A stretch of DNA of 6,455 nt from assembly GCA_030754475.1 (NCBI GenBank), contig JASMAE010000028.1, positions 1 through 6,455 on the forward strand. The letters are read 5' to 3'. Position numbers and translations under genes: made by a program. Origin of the DNA: Rhodospirillales bacterium (GTDB lineage: Bacteria > Pseudomonadota > Alphaproteobacteria > Rhodospirillales > JASLLV01). The notes under the pieces are model-generated. The model worked only from the letters and a program-made list of their open reading frames with translations. It was not told where the DNA came from and searched no databases. Shown in pieces: positions 1 to 6,178 of the stretch (positions are counted from its first letter, which is position 1; each line of letters begins with the position of its first letter).

Positions 1-17
1 AACTCTGTTAGCCTCGG

Positions 18-749
18 GTGCGATCCGTTCGCTCCCACATGCGGTGTCCCGTGACTTCGTTCCGACCGCGTTGGCCCTGGTTCCTGGCAGGCGGCCTCGT
101 GTTCGCCATTCTGCTCGCAGCACTGTGGCGGCGGTTTCCGGACGCGCTGGGCGCGCGCGGAGAACGCGTGAGCCTCGTGCACGGGGTCCTGGTGCTCGCG
201 TTCGTCGGCGGCGCGGTCGTCCTGCATCCGCGTTTCCGGGCCAAGCGCGCGCTCACCGCGACGCTGGTCTGGCTCGGGCTCAGCGCCCTTCTGTTCGCGG
301 GCTACGCCTATCGCTTCGATCTCGAATCGATCGCAGACAGGCTGTTGAGCGAGCTCGTCCCCGGGCTCGGCGTGGTCGAAGGCGGCGAGATCAGATTCCG
401 CGCACGAGCCGGCGGCCACTTCGTGGTCGAGGCCGAGGTGGATGGCGTGAGCGTGCGTTTCCTCGTCGATACCGGGGCGAGCGACGTGGTGCTCAGTCCA
501 GCCGATGTCGAGCGTCTGGGATTCGCGCTGGAATCGCTTTCGTTCACCAAGCGCTACCGCACCGCCAACGGCGTCGTCTTCGGCGCGCCGGTCCGCCTGG
601 ACCGGATCCGCATCGGCCCGATCTCGGTCGCGGACGTGGCGGCTTCCGTCAACGGCGTGCCGATGCAGCGTTCGCTGCTGGGGATGAGCTTCCTGGACCG
701 GCTTTCCAGCTACGAGGTCCGTGACGCCACCCTCGTGCTGCGGCCCTGA
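18..749 (+). CDS. Membrane-anchored retropepsin-like aspartic protease (TIGR02281-like, clan AA)
   Basis: Predicted inner-membrane protein of 243 aa with a C-terminal retropepsin-like domain. Three hydrophobic segments are visible at about residues 20-37, 52-69 and 78-97, and a single aspartic-protease domain follows from about 125 to 241. The catalytic signature is LVDTGASDVVLS, with Asp151 as the expected nucleophile, and a second hydrophobic LLGMSFLDRL block lies at 220-229. Single-domain proteases of this clan are expected to act as homodimers. Basic residues at the N-terminus and in the HPRFRAKR loop place those parts in the cytoplasm, so the protease domain should face the periplasm (inference). 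An in-frame TAG at 9-11 means the start lies inside the window. It is either GTG at 18 or ATG at 39 (236 aa); neither has a strong ribosome site. The gene ends 36 bp before a DUF1330 gene and may be co-transcribed with it. The substrate is unknown. The family call is firm; proteolytic activity is not shown. Confidence 0.85.
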   Translation: MRSVRSHMRCPVTSFRPRWPWFLAGGLVFAILLAALWRRFPDALGARGERVSLVHGVLVLAFVGGAVVLHPRFRAKRALTATLVWLGLSALLFAGYAYRFDLESIADRLLSELVPGLGVVEGGEIRFRARAGGHFVVEAEVDGVSVRFLVDTGASDVVLSPADVERLGFALESLSFTKRYRTANGVVFGAPVRLDRIRIGPISVADVAASVNGVPMQRSLLGMSFLDRLSSYEVRDATLVLRP

Positions 750-773
750 CGTCGTGCGCCCCCCCCAGTTATG

Positions 774-779
774 AAGGAG
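774..779 (+). promoter_or_regulatory. Ribosome binding site of the first DUF1330 gene
   Basis: AAGGAG lies 6 bases before ATG 786. It decides the start: the in-frame ATG at 771 overlaps this site and would add five residues (MKETP) that the downstream paralogue lacks. Starting at 786 gives MPAYLVSL, which matches the paralogue's MPAYMISL exactly in register. Confidence 0.8.
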
Positions 780-785
780 ACGCCC

Positions 786-1073
786 ATGCCCGCCTATCTC
801 GTCAGCCTGGTCACGGTCACCGATCCCGAGCCCTATTCGGAATACGCCAAGCGCGCGCCCGCCGCGATCGCCAAGTACGGCGGCCGCATTCTGGCCCGCG
901 GCGGCCGCAACTTGGGCCTCGAAGGGCCTCCACCGCCGCCCCGGATCGTCCTGATCGAGTTCGAAAGCCTGGAGCGGGCCGAGGAGTACTACCACTCGCC
1001 CGAATACCAGGACGCGAAGTCGTACCGCGACGGCGCGGGCACCCTCCAGATCATGGTGGTCGAAGGGGTTTAG
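786..1073 (+). CDS. DUF1330 family protein, first of a tandem pair
   Basis: Small soluble protein of 95 aa of the DUF1330 family, whose members adopt a dimeric alpha+beta (ferredoxin-like) barrel fold; the biochemical role is not established. Family hallmarks seen are the N-terminal beta strand MPAYLVSLVTVTD, the KRAPAAIAKYGG helix turn, the RILARGG strand, the RIVLIEFESLE strand and the SPEYQDAK motif near residue 70, followed by a helix and a final strand ending in MVVEG. There is no signal peptide or membrane segment, so it should be cytoplasmic. A proline run (PPPPP) at 48-52 replaces a mixed loop in the paralogue. It lies 36 bp after the protease gene and 91 bp before its paralogue, on the same strand. 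About 61% of residues (58 of 95 in an ungapped alignment by eye) are identical to the downstream copy. Family assignment is confident; function is unknown. Confidence 0.88.
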   Translation: MPAYLVSLVTVTDPEPYSEYAKRAPAAIAKYGGRILARGGRNLGLEGPPPPPRIVLIEFESLERAEEYYHSPEYQDAKSYRDGAGTLQIMVVEGV

Positions 1074-1151
1074 AGCCTGCCCGCGCGAAAAACCGTTTGG
1101 GGGCGCCGGCGTCTTCGCGCATAAGGAAGGGGAACTCAGCTCAACCCAGCC

Positions 1152-1156
1152 GGAGG
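1152..1156 (+). promoter_or_regulatory. Ribosome binding site of the second DUF1330 gene
   Basis: A consensus GGAGG lies 8 bases upstream of ATG 1165, which gives the second paralogue its own strong translation start independent of the first gene. Confidence 0.8.
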
Positions 1157-1164
1157 AATCCGAG

Positions 1165-1452
1165 ATGCCTGCCTACATGATCAGCCTTGTCGAAGTGACC
1201 GATATGGACCAGTACCAGGAGTACGTGAAGCGCGCGCCGGCGGCGCATCAGAAGTACGGCGCCAAGATCATCGCCCGCGGCGGCCGCTCGCTATCGCTGG
1301 AAGGCGAGGCGCCGCCCGGCCGCATCGTCATCCTCGAGTTCGAGAACCTCGAGCAGGTGGAGGCGTTCTACAACTCGCCCGAATACCAGGAAGCCAAGAA
1401 GCACCGTGAAGGCGCGGCCGAATTCCGGATGATGGCGGTCGAAGGGGCCTGA
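1165..1452 (+). CDS. DUF1330 family protein, second of a tandem pair
   Basis: Protein of 95 aa, the same length as the upstream paralogue and alignable to it without gaps. It keeps the MPAY start, the Y-x-E-Y-x-KRAPAA segment, the I-I-ARGGR strand, the RIVILEFENLE strand and the SPEYQEAK motif. Differences gather in the mid loop (EAPPG against PPPPP) and in the last 12 residues (EFRMMAVEGA), so the two copies have diverged well past a recent duplication. Cytoplasmic location is expected, as no signal sequence or hydrophobic segment is present. No catalytic activity can be assigned; DUF1330 proteins are often single genes near metabolic operons. The stop codon lies 35 bp from the stop codon of the convergent permease gene, so this is the last gene of the plus-strand group. 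Assignment to the family is confident. Confidence 0.88.
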   Translation: MPAYMISLVEVTDMDQYQEYVKRAPAAHQKYGAKIIARGGRSLSLEGEAPPGRIVILEFENLEQVEAFYNSPEYQEAKKHREGAAEFRMMAVEGA

Positions 1453-1487
1453 GCCGCACCCGCAGACCGCCCGCGCGCTGCGTCGCC

Positions 1488-2399
1488 TCAGGTGCGGGTG
1501 GCCGCCTTTCCCTTGCGGTGGGCCTCGCGGTAGGCGACGTAGGTGCTGGCCGCGAAGACCATGATCCCGCCCGCCCAGGTCCACAGATCGGGCACCTCGG
1601 CGAAGACGATGTAGCCGACGATCGCGGCCCAGATCAGCTTGGTGAAGTCGAGCGGTAGGATGGCGGTCGCGTCCGCCTCCTTGAACGCCTGGGAGATCGA
1701 AAGGTGGCGAAGGCTTCCGATGGCGCCCAGCAGCGCCAGCCAGACCAACTGGTTCCAGTCGGGCCAGGTCCAAAACGGGATCGCGGCGGCGAGCGCAAAG
1801 GGGGTGACGAAGATCGTCGTATAAAGGGTCATGGTCATGCTCGATTCGGTGCGCGCGAGCGTCTTGATGACGACGAGCACGCTGCCCCATACCAGCGTCG
1901 AGGCGACGGCGAGCATGACGCCGGGATTTACGTCGGCGACGCCTGGGCGCACGATCACCATGGCGCCGGCGAACCCGAAAACGAGGCCAAGGGTGCGCCG
2001 CAGTCCCACCACCTCGCCGAGAATTAGGACCGCAAGAAGGGCGGCAAACAAAGGTGAGGTGAAGCTGAGCGCCGTCCACTGGGCGAGCGGGATCAGGCTG
2101 ATCGCGTAGAACGACGCGAGAAGCGAAAAGACCTGAAGCGCGCCGCGGAGCGCGTGCAGGCCCAGGCGCCGGGTCCGAAGCGGCTGAATGCCGGAGCGGA
2201 CGAAGACCGGCGAAAGCACCAGGAACCCGAAGAACACCCGGAAGAACCCCATCTCGAACGGATGCAAATCCGCCGACAAGTAACGCACGATCGTGCTGGT
2301 GCCCGTGACGCAGAGCGTCGAGACCAGCATGAACCCCATGCCCCGAAGGGTGCTGGGCGGACCTTCCAGGAACTTGAGCGCTGCGCGGATGGGGGGCAA
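1488..2399 (-). CDS. DMT superfamily permease, EamA domain (two EamA repeats)
   Basis: Inner-membrane transporter of the drug/metabolite superfamily with two EamA repeats, about residues 18-151 and 157-292, and about ten hydrophobic helices in all. Recognisable parts are LRGMGFMLVSTL opening helix 1, PFEMGFFRVFFGFLVL, the QWTALSFTSPLFAALLAVLILGE block that ends repeat 1, and in repeat 2 the equivalent ISQAFKEADATAILPLDFTKLIWAAIVGYIVFAE. The charged tail REAHRKGKAATRT should be cytoplasmic. Such proteins export or exchange small metabolites such as amino acids; the substrate cannot be predicted here. The start is uncertain. TTG 2399 (303 aa) is chosen because the in-frame stretch EGPPSTLRG just before helix 1 resembles the usual cytoplasmic lead-in of these permeases, and 303 aa is a normal length. 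ATG 2339 (283 aa) would begin directly at helix 1. ATG 2633 would add a low-complexity Arg-rich extension. None has a good ribosome site. The gene is convergent with the DUF1330 pair and divergent from MmgE/PrpD. Confidence 0.85.
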   Translation of the reverse strand: MPPIRAALKFLEGPPSTLRGMGFMLVSTLCVTGTSTIVRYLSADLHPFEMGFFRVFFGFLVLSPVFVRSGIQPLRTRRLGLHALRGALQVFSLLASFYAISLIPLAQWTALSFTSPLFAALLAVLILGEVVGLRRTLGLVFGFAGAMVIVRPGVADVNPGVMLAVASTLVWGSVLVVIKTLARTESSMTMTLYTTIFVTPFALAAAIPFWTWPDWNQLVWLALLGAIGSLRHLSISQAFKEADATAILPLDFTKLIWAAIVGYIVFAEVPDLWTWAGGIMVFAASTYVAYREAHRKGKAATRT

Positions 2400-2669
2400 G
2401 GCGGAGCTCGAAAGGCGGCGGGGGCGGAGCTTGGAACGTTTCCCATCATCGCAAGGATTCGCAGGGCCGTCTCCACAAGTCGTGCCCGCATCAAGGCTCG
2501 ATACGGAGATCGGCTCTGGGAATCCAGAAAATTCAAGAACGGCGGAGCCTGTGAAGGCGTGGATGGCCGGGACGACGCCCGGCCACGACGCGGTGCGCGG
2601 CGCAAGCCTTTGCCGCGCGCGGCGGGCGCGCATACAATTGCCGCCCGAACGAACGCCTTTGCACGGGGG
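2400..2669. other. Divergent intergenic region between the permease and MmgE/PrpD genes
   Basis: No gene is supported here, although both strands are open in some frames because of high GC. The translations are Arg/Ser/Pro-rich without recognisable domains. The stretch around 2505-2545 is more A+T-rich than its surroundings and holds a short dyad (2515-2528). The promoter candidate for the plus-strand gene lies at 2610-2638. No convincing minus-strand promoter for the permease was found. If the permease starts at ATG 2339, the region is 330 bp long. Confidence 0.6.
2610..2638 (+). promoter_or_regulatory. Candidate sigma70-type promoter for the MmgE/PrpD gene
   Basis: A -35-like TTGCCG (2610-2615, four of six consensus bases) and a -10-like TACAAT (2633-2638, five of six) are separated by exactly 17 bp. 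Transcription would start near 2645, leaving a leader of about 25 bases before ATG 2670. This is a by-eye match in high-GC DNA and has not been tested. Confidence 0.45.
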
Positions 2670-4052
2670 ATGAGTGCTGTGATCGTGGACCGTTTCGCCG
2701 AGTTCGTCGCCGCGGCGCCGTCGATGCGGCTCGCGCCCGCCGTCGCCCACGCGGCCAAGCGCTGCGTCGTCGATTGGTTCGCGGTCGCCATACCGGGCGG
2801 CGAGGTCGCGCCGGCGACGCTGCTCACCCAGGCGCTGCTCGCAGAATCCGTCGGCGGCCGAGCCATGGTGCTGCCGTCTGGGCGCAAGCAGAGCGTGCGC
2901 AACGCGGCGCTCATCAACGGCGCCGCCTCGCATACCCTCGAATTCGACGACATCTACCGCGACGCCGTCTTCCATCCCGGCGTCGTCGTCATTCCGCCGG
3001 CCCTCGCCGCGGCCCAAGGCGCGCAATCGAACGGCGAGCGGTTCTTGCGCGCCGTTGTCGCCGGCTATGAGGTCGCCAACCGGATCGGGGCCGCGGTGAC
3101 TCCCGCGCACTACGAGTACTGGCACACCACCGGAACCGTCGGCACCTTCGGCGCGGCAGCCGCGGCCGCGGCCGTGCTCGGCCTCGATGCTGAGCAGACG
3201 GCGAACGCGCTCGCCAACGCCGGCACCTTCGCCGCCGGGCTGCAACAGGCTTTCCGCTCCGATTCCATGAGCAAGCCCCTGCACGCCGGGCGCGCCGCCG
3301 AGACTGGCGTGCTGGTGGCGGCGGCGGCGGCCAAGGGCGTCACCGGTGCGCGCGACATCCTCGAAGGCGCGCGCGGGTTCGCCGCCGCAATGGTTGGCGA
3401 GGTGGACTGGGAGAAAGCGCTAGAGGGTTTGGGGACGGATTTCACCATCGTCCGCACCACCCAGAAGAACCATTCTGCCTGCGGCCATTCGCACGCCGCC
3501 ATCGACGGGGTGCTAGCGCTTAGCGCCGAGCACGGGATTGCAGCGGACGAGGTCCGGACGTTGCGCGTCGGCACCTACGCGAAGGCCCTGGAGGTGACCG
3601 GAAACCGCGATCCGAAAACCGCGTTCGAGGCCAAGTTCAGCCTGACTTATTGCGTCGCCGCAGCACTTTTGACGGGGCGCGTGCGCTTGGACGCGTTCAC
3701 GCCCGAGCGGCTTCGCGATGCGGCTCTTCGCGCGCTGATGGACCGAATCGAGACTTTCGTGGACGAAGACGCCGACGCCCGCTTCCCGCACGGCCGCGGC
3801 GCCGTCGTCGAGATCGAGACCACGAACGGCGCGCGCCACCGCACCGAAGTCATGACCCGCAAGGGCGATCCCGACAACCCCTTGAGCGACGCCGAGATCG
3901 AGGACAAGTACCGCGAGCTGGTGACGCCGGTGATCGGGGCGGAACGCGCGGAGACCCTGCTCGCGCTCCTTTGGCGGATCGACGAGTTAGACGACATCTC
4001 AGCGCTGCCCTTCGGCGCGGCGCAGACGAAGCTCGCGGCGACGGCGGATTAG
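2670..4052 (+). CDS. MmgE/PrpD family protein (2-methylcitrate dehydratase / cis-aconitate decarboxylase superfamily)
   Basis: Cytoplasmic protein of 460 aa, the usual length of the MmgE/PrpD family, which includes 2-methylcitrate dehydratase PrpD, cis-aconitate decarboxylase and many uncharacterised carboxylate lyases. Family motifs in order are INGAASHTLEFDD (82-94), the following FHPGVVVIPPALA (101-113), WHTTGTVGTFGAAAAAA (151-167), SKPLHAGRAA (201-210), QKNHSACGHSHAAIDG (265-280), KFSLTYCVAAAL (322-333) and GDPDNPLSDAEIEDKY (399-414). The all-helical first domain (about 1-260) and smaller second domain (about 265-440) appear complete. Candidate active-site residues are Asp93/Asp94, His102, His152, Lys202, Lys266, Cys271/His273 and Tyr327 (positions by analogy with the family). 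The start is ATG 2670, preceded immediately by GGGGG. GTG 2679 is nine bases downstream and sits at a better distance from that purine run. The frame is open far upstream (to 2154), but that part has no family similarity. A prpD or mmgE symbol is not justified, since no prpB, prpC or acn neighbour is present. The substrate is unknown. Confidence 0.92.
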   Translation: MSAVIVDRFAEFVAAAPSMRLAPAVAHAAKRCVVDWFAVAIPGGEVAPATLLTQALLAESVGGRAMVLPSGRKQSVRNAALINGAASHTLEFDDIYRDAVFHPGVVVIPPALAAAQGAQSNGERFLRAVVAGYEVANRIGAAVTPAHYEYWHTTGTVGTFGAAAAAAAVLGLDAEQTANALANAGTFAAGLQQAFRSDSMSKPLHAGRAAETGVLVAAAAAKGVTGARDILEGARGFAAAMVGEVDWEKALEGLGTDFTIVRTTQKNHSACGHSHAAIDGVLALSAEHGIAADEVRTLRVGTYAKALEVTGNRDPKTAFEAKFSLTYCVAAALLTGRVRLDAFTPERLRDAALRALMDRIETFVDEDADARFPHGRGAVVEIETTNGARHRTEVMTRKGDPDNPLSDAEIEDKYRELVTPVIGAERAETLLALLWRIDELDDISALPFGAAQTKLAATAD

Positions 4053-6178
4053 CGAAGGTCTCGGTCGCCCGCGAGGCGAAGCACCGCGTCCACCGCGACC
4101 ACCCCTTCGCCCCTGACGATCAGCGGATTGACCTCGGCTTCCACGATCGGCCCGCCCGCGAGGTGGGCGAGGTTGGAAAGCGCCGAGATGGCGTTGGCAA
4201 GCGCGGCAACGTCGCCCTTGGGAAGCCCGCGGAAGCCGCGCACAGGTGCGAGGCTCGCCACGTCGGCGATCATCGCGCGCGCATCCCGCTTGGTGACGGG
4301 GGCGACGCGCACTGCTAAATCGGCCCCTAGCTCGGCGGTGATCCCGCCGGCGCCGAGCACCACTACGGGTCCGGCCTGGGCGTCCACCCGGTAACCCACA
4401 AGCACCTCGGCGAGCCCCCGCACCATGGGCGCGACCAGGATCGCGGCACCCTCGACGGTCCCGGTGTGCGCGCGAAATCTGGACACGATCCCGTCTGCCG
4501 CCGCGACCAGGGCCCGGCGGTCGGCGATCTCAAGCGCGACGCCGCCGATCTCGGTCTTGTGGATGGCGTCGGGGGCGACGATCTTGGCGGCGACGGGAAA
4601 GGGAAACGGGAGCTTGGCATTCTTCACCGACGCGGGCGCGAGGCGCACGGCGCGCGCGAACGGAACCCCGAGCGCAGACAGCACTTCGCGGGCGCGCCAT
4701 TCGTCGGCGTTCGCACGGCCCGCGTATGACGCGAGCAGCGCCTCGGCGGCGGCGAATCTCCGTCTCGGCGTTACTCGTTTCGGCGCGCGCCAATGGACGA
4801 ACGCGCGCAAGGCGTCGGCGCAGGATTCAGGCGTCCGGAACGCGGCGATCCCCGCGGCTGCCAGGAGTCGGAGCGATTCAGGCGCCTCCGGCACGACGAA
4901 GGCACAGACCGGGGTGGATGCGCCTGCACATTCGGCGATGGGCTTGACCGCAAGCTCGGGCTTGAAACTCGCCGACGATCCGACCACGGCGAGGACGGCT
5001 GCGAACTCGGGCCCATCCAGCATGGCCTCGATCGCGCCTCGCACCACGTCGGGCCTCGCGCCGGCAAGGGTGAGATCGACCACTGGGCCGCCGCTCGCAT
5101 CGATGTCGCGCGCCGCAAGCCGCGCTCGGGTCTTGGGCGCCGGCGCCGCCACGTCGAGGCCGAGGATACCCATGCGGTCGACCGCCATGGCGGCGCCGCC
5201 GCCGGTGGTCGTGACCACGCCGATGCGGGCGCGCTTGCCGCGCCACGGCCGCCTGCCGATGGCGAGCGGCGCCACCTCGAGCAAGGCCTCGAAATGGTCG
5301 ACCCGAATGATGCCCAGGCTTTCGAGGAAGGCGTCGACGGCGGCGTCCGAAGCGACGAGCGCGCCGGTGTGCGTCACCGCCATCGCCTGTCCGGCCCGCG
5401 AGCGGCCCAGCTTGTAAGCGATCACCGGTTTTCCGACGGCGAACGCGGCGCGCGCGAACCGCGCGAGGGCGTCGCGGTCGCGGATGGTTTCGAGAAACAG
5501 GAGAAACGCGCCCGTTTCGGGATCGTCGACGCACGCCGCCCCCAACTCGCCCACGGTCACGTCGGCTTCGTTGCCGATCGAGACCAGCTTCGAGAACCCG
5601 AGGCCGCGCGCCGCACCCCGGCCCAAGAGCGCGCCGAGGAGGCTTCCGCTTTGCGAGATGACCATCAGGGGACCTGTGGGAAGCGCCTCGCGCTCGAACG
5701 CCGCGTTGGCCGTAAGCGCGAGCGGCGTCTTTGTGTCGACGACGCCGAGGCAGCTCGGCCCGATAACGCGCACGCCGAAGCGGCGCGCGGTTTCCATCAG
5801 GCGGGCCTGGCGCCGGATTCCCTCTCGGCCGGCCTCGGCGAACCCGCTCGCAAGGATGCTGGCGACGGGAACGCCGGCCGCACCGCACGCCGCGACCGCA
5901 TCGATCACCGCGGCCGTCGGGACGAGCACGTGGGCGTGGTCGATCGGCCCCGGCACCGACGCGAGATCGGGGTAGGCGAGCGCGCCCATGACGCGTCGGC
6001 GTCTCGGATTGATCGGGTAGACGGGTCCGGTGAAGCCGTGCCGGAGCAGGTAACGGAGCGGGCGTCCGCCGATCTTGGAGGCGTCGTCGGAAGCCCCGAT
6101 CAGGGCGACGCCGCGGGGATTGAACAGCGCCCCGACAAGGGCCGCGTCACGTGCTCCTTCAGTCCGCATCGGTCGCAC
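4049..6178 (-). CDS. Acyl-CoA synthetase (NDP-forming), fused alpha-beta, acetate--CoA ligase family
   Basis: Cytoplasmic enzyme of 709 aa that reversibly couples formation of an acyl-CoA from an acid and CoA to NTP/NDP, through acyl-phosphate and phosphohistidine steps (family knowledge). An N-terminal CoA-binding Rossmann domain (about 12-140) has PRGVALIGASDDASKIGGRP and YPINPRR. Succinyl-CoA-ligase-like domains (about 150-460) contain SQSGSLLGALL, SIGNEADV and VTHTGALVASDAAVDAF, where His270 is the expected phosphorylated histidine. The C-terminal ATP-grasp domain (about 490-705) has HKTEIGGVALEI (540-551), VVLGAGGITAELGAD (606-620) and EAEVNPLIV (680-688). Length and order match the single-chain family, and no GNAT domain is attached, so it is not a Pat-type acetyltransferase. 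The start is GTG 6178 with a weak AAAGG 7 bases upstream; ATG 6169 (706 aa) is the alternative. Either start lies inside the acyl-CoA dehydrogenase gene upstream, implying one operon and translational coupling. Acid specificity cannot be read. Confidence 0.93.
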   Translation of the reverse strand: MRPMRTEGARDAALVGALFNPRGVALIGASDDASKIGGRPLRYLLRHGFTGPVYPINPRRRRVMGALAYPDLASVPGPIDHAHVLVPTAAVIDAVAACGAAGVPVASILASGFAEAGREGIRRQARLMETARRFGVRVIGPSCLGVVDTKTPLALTANAAFEREALPTGPLMVISQSGSLLGALLGRGAARGLGFSKLVSIGNEADVTVGELGAACVDDPETGAFLLFLETIRDRDALARFARAAFAVGKPVIAYKLGRSRAGQAMAVTHTGALVASDAAVDAFLESLGIIRVDHFEALLEVAPLAIGRRPWRGKRARIGVVTTTGGGAAMAVDRMGILGLDVAAPAPKTRARLAARDIDASGGPVVDLTLAGARPDVVRGAIEAMLDGPEFAAVLAVVGSSASFKPELAVKPIAECAGASTPVCAFVVPEAPESLRLLAAAGIAAFRTPESCADALRAFVHWRAPKRVTPRRRFAAAEALLASYAGRANADEWRAREVLSALGVPFARAVRLAPASVKNAKLPFPFPVAAKIVAPDAIHKTEIGGVALEIADRRALVAAADGIVSRFRAHTGTVEGAAILVAPMVRGLAEVLVGYRVDAQAGPVVVLGAGGITAELGADLAVRVAPVTKRDARAMIADVASLAPVRGFRGLPKGDVAALANAISALSNLAHLAGGPIVEAEVNPLIVRGEGVVAVDAVLRLAGDRDLR

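Larger units (their letters stand above)
786..1452 (+). repeat. Tandem gene duplication (two DUF1330 copies)
   Basis: Two directly repeated coding units of identical length (786-1073 and 1165-1452) are separated by a 91-bp spacer. The proteins are about 61% identical by ungapped alignment. The nucleotide sequences are clearly diverged, so this is an old gene duplication rather than an active or recent DNA repeat. Confidence 0.8.

Noticed and set aside
759..766. Run of eight C residues before the first DUF1330 gene
   Set aside because: It could suggest slippage or a sequencing error, but it is intergenic, breaks no frame, and both flanking genes are intact.
771..785. ATG 771 as the start of the first DUF1330 protein
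   Set aside because: The AAGGAG ribosome site overlaps it and serves ATG 786, and the paralogue begins at the equivalent of 786.
1457..1500. Inverted repeat CACCCGCA / TGCGGGTG between the convergent DUF1330 and permease genes as a bidirectional terminator
   Set aside because: The stem is only 8 bp with a 28-base loop, there is no T-run on either side, and it extends into the permease coding end. It is compatible with chance in GC-rich DNA.
2480..2540. Minus-strand promoter for the permease
   Set aside because: A TTGAAT-like -35 can be found, but no acceptable -10 lies at 16-18 bp, so I do not call one.
2154..2669. Upstream extension of the MmgE/PrpD reading frame to 2154
   Set aside because: The extra residues are rich in Arg, Pro and Gln, show no family motif, overlap the permease on the opposite strand, and the 460-aa form already has the full family length.
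1488..3284. A 598-codon minus-strand open frame that includes the permease
   Set aside because: Only the last 300 or so codons look like protein with a family. The rest is Arg/Gly-rich, runs antisense to the strongly supported MmgE/PrpD gene, and is open only because of high GC.
4425..5417. A 330-codon plus-strand open frame opposite the acyl-CoA synthetase
   Set aside because: The Ser/Thr/Ala/Arg-rich translation without motifs is a mirror of the real coding strand.
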